Shown here: one piece after another, positions 15,913 to 19,227 of the stretch
How the letters are laid out: the number at the start of each line of letters is the position of its first letter
Numbering within the stretch: the stretch's first letter is position 1
Origin: CAZOWL01 sp964583605
Lineage (GTDB): Bacteria; Pseudomonadota; Gammaproteobacteria; Chromatiales; Chromatiaceae
Direction of reading: 5' to 3'
Length of the DNA stretch: 19,227 nt
NCBI GenBank assembly: GCA_964583605.1
Contig: CAZOWL010000084.1
Span: 1 to 19,227 of the forward strand
The notes under the pieces: generated by a model
What the model was told of the DNA's origin: nothing
Seen by the model: the letters and a program-made list of their open reading frames with translations, nothing else
Databases searched by the model: none
Translations under genes and position numbers: made by a program

Positions 15913-16142
15913 AGCAAAGGTGCCACGCGGATTTCATTGCATCGGCTAGGCGTCTCGATGGCGTGGGACTTGCCGTATGTACCTGGGGTGCGCGACGTCC
16001 GGGACCATCTCCGGCTCTCCACGGACGTCCGCACGACGACGGCACCGAACCGCAACGCACGTGATCTCGAGACCGCATGGCTCGCCGCGACGATCAGATG
16101 TGATGCGGTCACCGCGGCCGCCGAACCGAGAGGCCCCTGACC

Positions 16143-16334
16143 ATGTCCCGACCCGACACCGGAGCCAAGCGCAACGACGGCGAAGACGCCGACAGTCCGC
16201 CCGAGGCGCGACGCGCCGCTCGATCCGCGAAGAGCATGCACGAGGATGTGCCGGTCTGGTGCGACTGCTGTTCCTGCGAAGCGGAGCCCTATTGGATCGA
16301 GGCCATGGAGGGCTCCGCACCGGACGGTCCGTGA
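16143..16334 (+). CDS. Small Cys-rich hypothetical protein
   Basis: The 63-residue frame is hydrophilic and basic at first, then has the tight cluster WCDCCSCEAEPYW at about 39-51, with four Cys in six residues. That could bind zinc or another metal, or form disulfides. No signal peptide is seen. GAGAGG lies nine bases before the ATG. I know no family that it fits. No transcription signals are visible, and nothing similar is next to it. It may be a real small gene or a chance frame in GC-rich DNA. Confidence 0.4.
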   Translation: MSRPDTGAKRNDGEDADSPPEARRAARSAKSMHEDVPVWCDCCSCEAEPYWIEAMEGSAPDGP

Positions 16335-16499
16335 TCGTCTACGAGGCGCATCGCAGCCCCGGGCCTGGGTCGCGCTGATCGCCCGACCAAGCCGACGGGG
16401 CCTTGCGTAGCTGGAGGCACCGGTGTCACGGGCACCGGCCTCGAGAGGATCGTGCCCTACCGATGCAGAAGCCGGCTGCCGGAGCGATAGCCGACGGCC
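16335..16499. other. Short intergenic region
   Basis: No gene, repeat or clear terminator is seen between the convergent Cys-rich ORF and the lipoprotein gene. Confidence 0.4.
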
Positions 16500-16661
16500 T
16501 CAATAGGTCTGCTTCTCCTCAGCGGTATCTTCGATGGTCGATTTGGCCGCCTCGAGGTCTTCGCCGACCCCAGAGACGGTGTTGCAGCCGGCCACGCCCA
16601 AAAGGAGCGGCATCAGCAGTGCGTGGAACAGCGCGGTGCGAACATGGTTGATCAGCTGCAT
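16500..16661 (-). CDS. Entericidin-like small lipoprotein
   Basis: This 53-residue gene begins at ATG 16659-16661 with GGAGAG seven bases upstream. The product has a short basic start (MQLINHVRT), a hydrophobic core (ALFHALLMPLLLGVAG) and a lipobox VAGC at about 23-26, so it should be a lipid-anchored envelope protein. After the Cys come NTVSGVGEDLEAAKSTIEDT and a charged end. The pattern CNTVxGxGxDLEAAxxxIxDxA is that of the entericidin EcnA/EcnB family, whose E. coli members form a toxin/antidote lipoprotein pair tied to stationary phase. Only one such gene is seen here. Many proteobacteria carry single members of unknown role. The gene is short enough to be missed by length cut-offs. Confidence 0.8.
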   Translation of the reverse strand: MQLINHVRTALFHALLMPLLLGVAGCNTVSGVGEDLEAAKSTIEDTAEEKQTY

Positions 16662-16823
16662 GACGGGTCTCTCCGGGTTGTCTCAATCTTTGCGGGCGGG
16701 CGGCGGCTAGGTCGCCCGTTCACCAATGCTGAAGCAGCAATCCCGCCAAACCGGGGCGGAGCCTGTGCCGAGGGCGAGCGGTCAGATTTACCACCCACCC
16801 TCGCTCAGCAACCGCAGCGGAAT

Positions 16824-17045
16824 CTAGTCGGCTTCAGATTCGCTGCCGCTACCAGACATACCGCCGGCCACGGCCAAGCTCACGGTCTGACCTCCCGAGA
16901 CCTCGTTGAAGAGGGACTCGTCATAATTCGGGTAGCGCTGGAGACCCTCCTTTGTGTTGGCGCTGTCCTTCGGTGCCAGCAGCGGATTGGCGAGGACCAG
17001 GGCCAGGGCGAAGGTGCTTGCGATGGCTACGTGGTGAGTCTTCAT
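16824..17045 (-). CDS. Small exported hypothetical protein
   Basis: The 73-residue product starts at ATG 17043-17045 with AGGAGG six bases upstream, one of the best ribosome sites in the window. It has an N-terminal signal-like segment (MKTHHVAIASTFALALVLAN, core about 6-20) and a polar rest with KEGLQRYPNYDESLFNEVSG and a Gly/Ser/Glu tail. No Cys is present and no lipobox. The frame stays open upstream for a further 120 codons, but that part is Arg-rich and looks accidental. I do not recognise the family. It is on the same strand as the lipoprotein gene 162 bases downstream, which suggests but does not show co-expression. Confidence 0.6.
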   Translation of the reverse strand: MKTHHVAIASTFALALVLANPLLAPKDSANTKEGLQRYPNYDESLFNEVSGGQTVSLAVAGGMSGSGSESEAD

Positions 17046-17447
17046 GGTTACCCTCCTGAGCGGGATGCCGGGGCGAATACCTCGTGACAAGCTGCCGCCG
17101 GGGCACAACTGGCGGCATCGATCGCAGCGGGAGCAGTTCCCGTGCCACGGGAAGGTCTCGCGGAAGGGCCGGCCGGGCAGAGCGGTCTTGGGGCGACGCG
17201 GCGAAACCCCAGCGCAACATCTCCCCGCCGTACGGCGCTTTTGAGCCGACACGCGGCTCAAAGCAACCCGGCGAGAGGGAAAGTTCCGAATCGGGACATC
17301 GCGAACCTTGGACCGGTCGCCTGGTCGGCTAGGCCCTGTCCGTGATGAGGCAGTGGAATCCTGCGACCTGGATACCGACCGGCGCCGGGCGGAGACCCAG
17401 CAGACCAAGACCATCGAGCAGCATCGCGACCAAGCCCGCGGTCCGGT
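17046..17447. other. Intergenic region with two strong hairpins
   Basis: No gene is supported. Two perfect stem-loops are present: TTCCCGT/ACGGGAA at 17137-17153 and TTTGAGCCG/CGGCTCAAA at 17240-17262 (9-bp stem, five-base loop). Neither ends in a T-run outside the stem, so they are not standard terminators. They may shape the leader of the small exported protein or the end of the glycosylase transcript. Confidence 0.5.
17240..17262. other. Perfect 9-bp hairpin
   Basis: TTTGAGCCG at 17240-17248 and CGGCTCAAA at 17254-17262 flank the loop ACACG. The T-rich end is on the 5' arm, so it does not act as a standard terminator in either direction. Confidence 0.6.
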
Positions 17448-18191
17448 TCAGGACCCGCACGGCAGCCGAATCCCCAGGGCACGAAGCTCCCGCTCGGCCT
17501 GCTCGGCCCAGCCGCGATTGGCGACTGGGCTCGCGGGACTGGGATGGAGAATCCGCCCGAGTCCCACATCGAGACCACCGAGGGCCGCGCGTGCGCGCTC
17601 GGCGGCGAACTGCCCGATGCCGATCACATGCGTCGGCTCGAGGAGCTCGGCCGCGCGGCGCAGAGCGCTGTCGCAGGCGGCAAACAGAGGTACGCGCTCA
17701 GCCTGCGGCAACGCATCGGGCGTCCTATTGCGCCCGCTCTCCTCCATGAACGCCAAGGGGCAGTAATTGAGTACGAAGAATCGCTCGAAGAAGCCCTCCG
17801 GCACCGCGCACCGCGCGCGCGCCCAGCCCCAGAGACGCTGCCCACTCACCTCACCGCGCCGACAGCGAAAGCCCAGCACGGGGCGCTTCGGATGCACGCG
17901 CTCCGGCTGAGCCACCCGCGCCTCGATACCGAGCCAGTCTCGGACCATTCCAACATCGCCGAAGGGCACACCGGTCTGGACCATGCCGAACGGGCCCGGG
18001 TTCATTCCAATGAGTACGACGCGCCGCCGAATCCCTCCGAAGCGGCTCAGATACTCGCGATGCGGCGCCCAGGCATAGACAAGCGGGTTGTAGACGAAGG
18101 TGACCGGAGGACCAAAGGCGAGGACGGCGACCTCCTCGCGCAAGCGGCAGGTACTGGCGATCAGGCCCGCGGCACCCTCGTCCATGGTCAC
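17448..18191 (-). CDS. SMUG1-type uracil-DNA glycosylase
   Basis: This 247-residue cytoplasmic repair enzyme removes uracil and oxidised pyrimidines from DNA. It has both SMUG1 (UDG family 3) active-site motifs: GMNPGPFGMVQTGVPFGDV at 62-80, with N64 matching human Asn85, and HPSPASP at 216-222, with H216 matching human His239. The following NRGWAE and the MVRDWLGIE stretch also match the family, which is known from animals and a scatter of bacteria. The length is normal. The frame begins with GTG (18189-18191), which overlaps the stop of the upstream remnant as GTGA; ATG at 18183-18185 is an alternative start. Neither has a clear ribosome site, which may point to coupled translation. Confidence 0.9.
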   Translation of the reverse strand: MTMDEGAAGLIASTCRLREEVAVLAFGPPVTFVYNPLVYAWAPHREYLSRFGGIRRRVVLIGMNPGPFGMVQTGVPFGDVGMVRDWLGIEARVAQPERVHPKRPVLGFRCRRGEVSGQRLWGWARARCAVPEGFFERFFVLNYCPLAFMEESGRNRTPDALPQAERVPLFAACDSALRRAAELLEPTHVIGIGQFAAERARAALGGLDVGLGRILHPSPASPVANRGWAEQAERELRALGIRLPCGS

Positions 18192-18496
18192 GGACAGGTC
18201 GACGCCATCGACAAGCGGGATCCGAGCGAAACCCGCATACGCCTCCGCGAGCCGCCTGGCTCGCCCTTGAGCTCGCGCTCGAGCCCAATGGGAAACACAA
18301 GCGCGAGAGCCGCCCCCAGTCGGACCGCCCTGTCCCGAGGCGGGATCGGGCTACCCATATCGAGGCTGCCCAGGGCCATACCGATATCCTCGTTGCCAGT
18401 GATACCGGTGGTGCCGGGCCGGCCGAACAGAGGCACCGCACCGATCCGGCGATCACCAGACCGAACAGCGCGCAGCGCATTGACCGCCAGACGCAC
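18188..18496 (-). pseudogene. MgtC/SapB-like N-terminal remnant
   Basis: The 102-residue frame has one recognisable stretch, at about residues 55-97: DRAVRLGAALALVFPIGLER, then ELKGEPGG and MRVSLGSRLSM. This resembles the N-terminus of MgtC/SapB-type membrane proteins (pattern LxxALxLGxxIGLERELKGxPAGLRTxxLVxLGSAxF). The rest of that family, with further spans, is missing, and the first 50 residues are not like it. It starts one base after the upstream membrane gene stops, and its stop overlaps the glycosylase GTG. So it could be translated, but as a fragment. Confidence 0.45.
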
Positions 18497-18497
18497 G

Positions 18498-19082
18498 CTA
18501 CAGGCCCTCTTCGGGCGCCCTCTCGCCGCGCGGTTCCTGCACCTCCCCCAGCCTCATCTCGGCGGTCGTGCTGAGCCGCATATAGACGCCCAACGCGATA
18601 ATCATGAACGCCGAAACGGCGAGCAAGGCCGCCGGGAAGACCAACAAACTCAGGTTCTCGCCCGCCGCGCCTAACACGAAGACGAGGGCTTCGAGCGAGA
18701 CGGCGATGACGATAATGACGACGAATTTCGTCATCGTCTGCCGCGCCTCGGTAGCAGAACGGAGCTCCCGATCGCGTAACACCTCTTCTTCTATCAAATA
18801 CTTGGCGACATCGAATACGGCGAGCGCCACCACCACCAGCCCGATCCCATCGAGCAACGACTTCTTCAGCGGCTCCCCTGCCGCGAGCGCACCCAGGGCG
18901 TCCATACCCGCAGCTCCGATCATGGCCAGACTGATCAGCGTCAGCGCAACGGCGGCAATGCCATAGAGCACGCGGATGCCGAGATGAAACATCTCCTCCC
19001 ACTGTTGAGGGGTTAAGCTCCTGATGCGGGCGATGCCCTGGCGAAATGAGGAGATGATCTGTTGGCTGATGGTTTTCTTCAT
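18498..19082 (-). CDS. Multi-spanning membrane protein, unknown function
   Basis: The 194-residue product has a cytoplasmic-looking start with ISSFRQGIARIRSLTPQQWE, then about four hydrophobic segments (roughly residues 38-58, 75-92, 117-138 and 143-166) and a charged Glu/Arg-rich end. Between spans two and three lies the polar motif KYLIEEEVLRDRELRSATEA, which looks like its most conserved part. I associate this architecture with uncharacterised inner-membrane proteins, possibly distant PsiE-like ones, but I cannot name it. The start (CAT at 19080-19082) has no clear ribosome site. It is the first gene of a tight minus-strand set with the MgtC-like remnant and the glycosylase (one-base and overlapping junctions). 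Confidence 0.7.
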   Translation of the reverse strand: MKKTISQQIISSFRQGIARIRSLTPQQWEEMFHLGIRVLYGIAAVALTLISLAMIGAAGMDALGALAAGEPLKKSLLDGIGLVVVALAVFDVAKYLIEEEVLRDRELRSATEARQTMTKFVVIIVIAVSLEALVFVLGAAGENLSLLVFPAALLAVSAFMIIALGVYMRLSTTAEMRLGEVQEPRGERAPEEGL

Positions 19083-19173
19083 ATTGGAGCGTTCATTCGC
19101 GTTTGTGCTTCGCCGCCGGCCGCGCCGCTATCGCGGCTTGGCTTTCGGAGTCTGCGCAAGGCGGCCTCTAAGG

Positions 19174-19227
19174 TGGACCCCGAAAATCGGACAGTAGTTT
19201 AGGCTTGCCTCCCAACCGAAAGGGGCA
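19174..19227. mobile_element. Probable insertion-sequence end, IS3-like, running off the window
   Basis: The sequence TGGACCCCGAAAATCGGACA at 19174-19193 has the look of an IS3-family terminal inverted repeat (TGGACC... GGACA). No transposase frame is inside the window; it would lie to the right. The call rests on the terminus alone. Confidence 0.45.

Noticed and set aside
17331..17450. Minus-strand frame reading LVAMLLDGLGLLGLRPAPVG and on to a stop
   Set aside because: It looks hydrophobic and protein-like but has no ribosome site, is only about 31 codons from its ATG and matches nothing I recognise.
17851..19002. 383-codon minus-strand frame over the glycosylase and membrane gene
   Set aside because: It overlaps two better-supported genes in another frame, and its composition (Arg, Ala, Ser, Cys) is that of a shadow frame.

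Overview
The window is GC-rich, densely coded chromosomal DNA from a proteobacterium. The mix of a cytochrome c-type nitric oxide reductase operon, several c-type cytochromes, a glycogen branching enzyme, traces of an N-type (Na+) F-ATPase operon and an entericidin-like lipoprotein fits a Gammaproteobacterium, perhaps a purple or colourless sulfur bacterium. That placement is inference; there is no rRNA or tRNA gene to test it. No CRISPR array and no complete insertion sequence is visible.

Layout. (1) 1-227: the gap left of norD starts with one copy of a dispersed palindromic repeat. (2) 228-6519, all minus strand: a small c-type cytochrome, an exported four-EF-hand protein, then norC-norB-norQ-norD. 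This is the one clearly intact functional block. NorC and NorB are the membrane NO reductase, and NorQ (MoxR-type AAA+) and NorD (VWA) are its activation factors. NorC is unusual in carrying a second c-haem domain. (3) 6908-16000: a stretch rich in broken genes. It holds a CheB-PAS-GGDEF-EAL protein reduced to three out-of-register pieces, an intact DUF2071 gene, a trace of a cytochrome-like C-terminus, an intact NhaP-type antiporter with an NAD-binding domain, a frameshifted membrane protein, a glgB lacking its 5' end joined head-to-head to an RND efflux gene that also lacks its 5' end, and an atpR-atpE pair left from an N-ATPase operon whose atpB and other genes are gone. An inverted second copy of the left-edge repeat lies at 15814-15868, so nearly all of regions 2 and 3 lie between two inverted repeat copies. 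(4) 16143-19227: small genes (a Cys-rich ORF, an entericidin-like lipoprotein, a 73-residue exported protein), then a minus-strand set with a SMUG1-type uracil-DNA glycosylase, a MgtC-like remnant and a multi-spanning membrane protein. What looks like an insertion-sequence end lies at the right edge.

How it fits together. NorCB reduces NO to N2O in the membrane using electrons from periplasmic cytochromes. The extra haem domain of NorC and the upstream methionine-free cytochrome are candidates for that electron entry path. The rest reads as a genomic scrapyard where rearrangement, partial deletion and frameshifts have accumulated. I did not find a convincing wholly new system. The most informative oddities are the dihaem NorC with its conserved-looking neighbours, the glgB/RND junction, the orphan N-ATPase pair, and the inverted repeats bounding the region.
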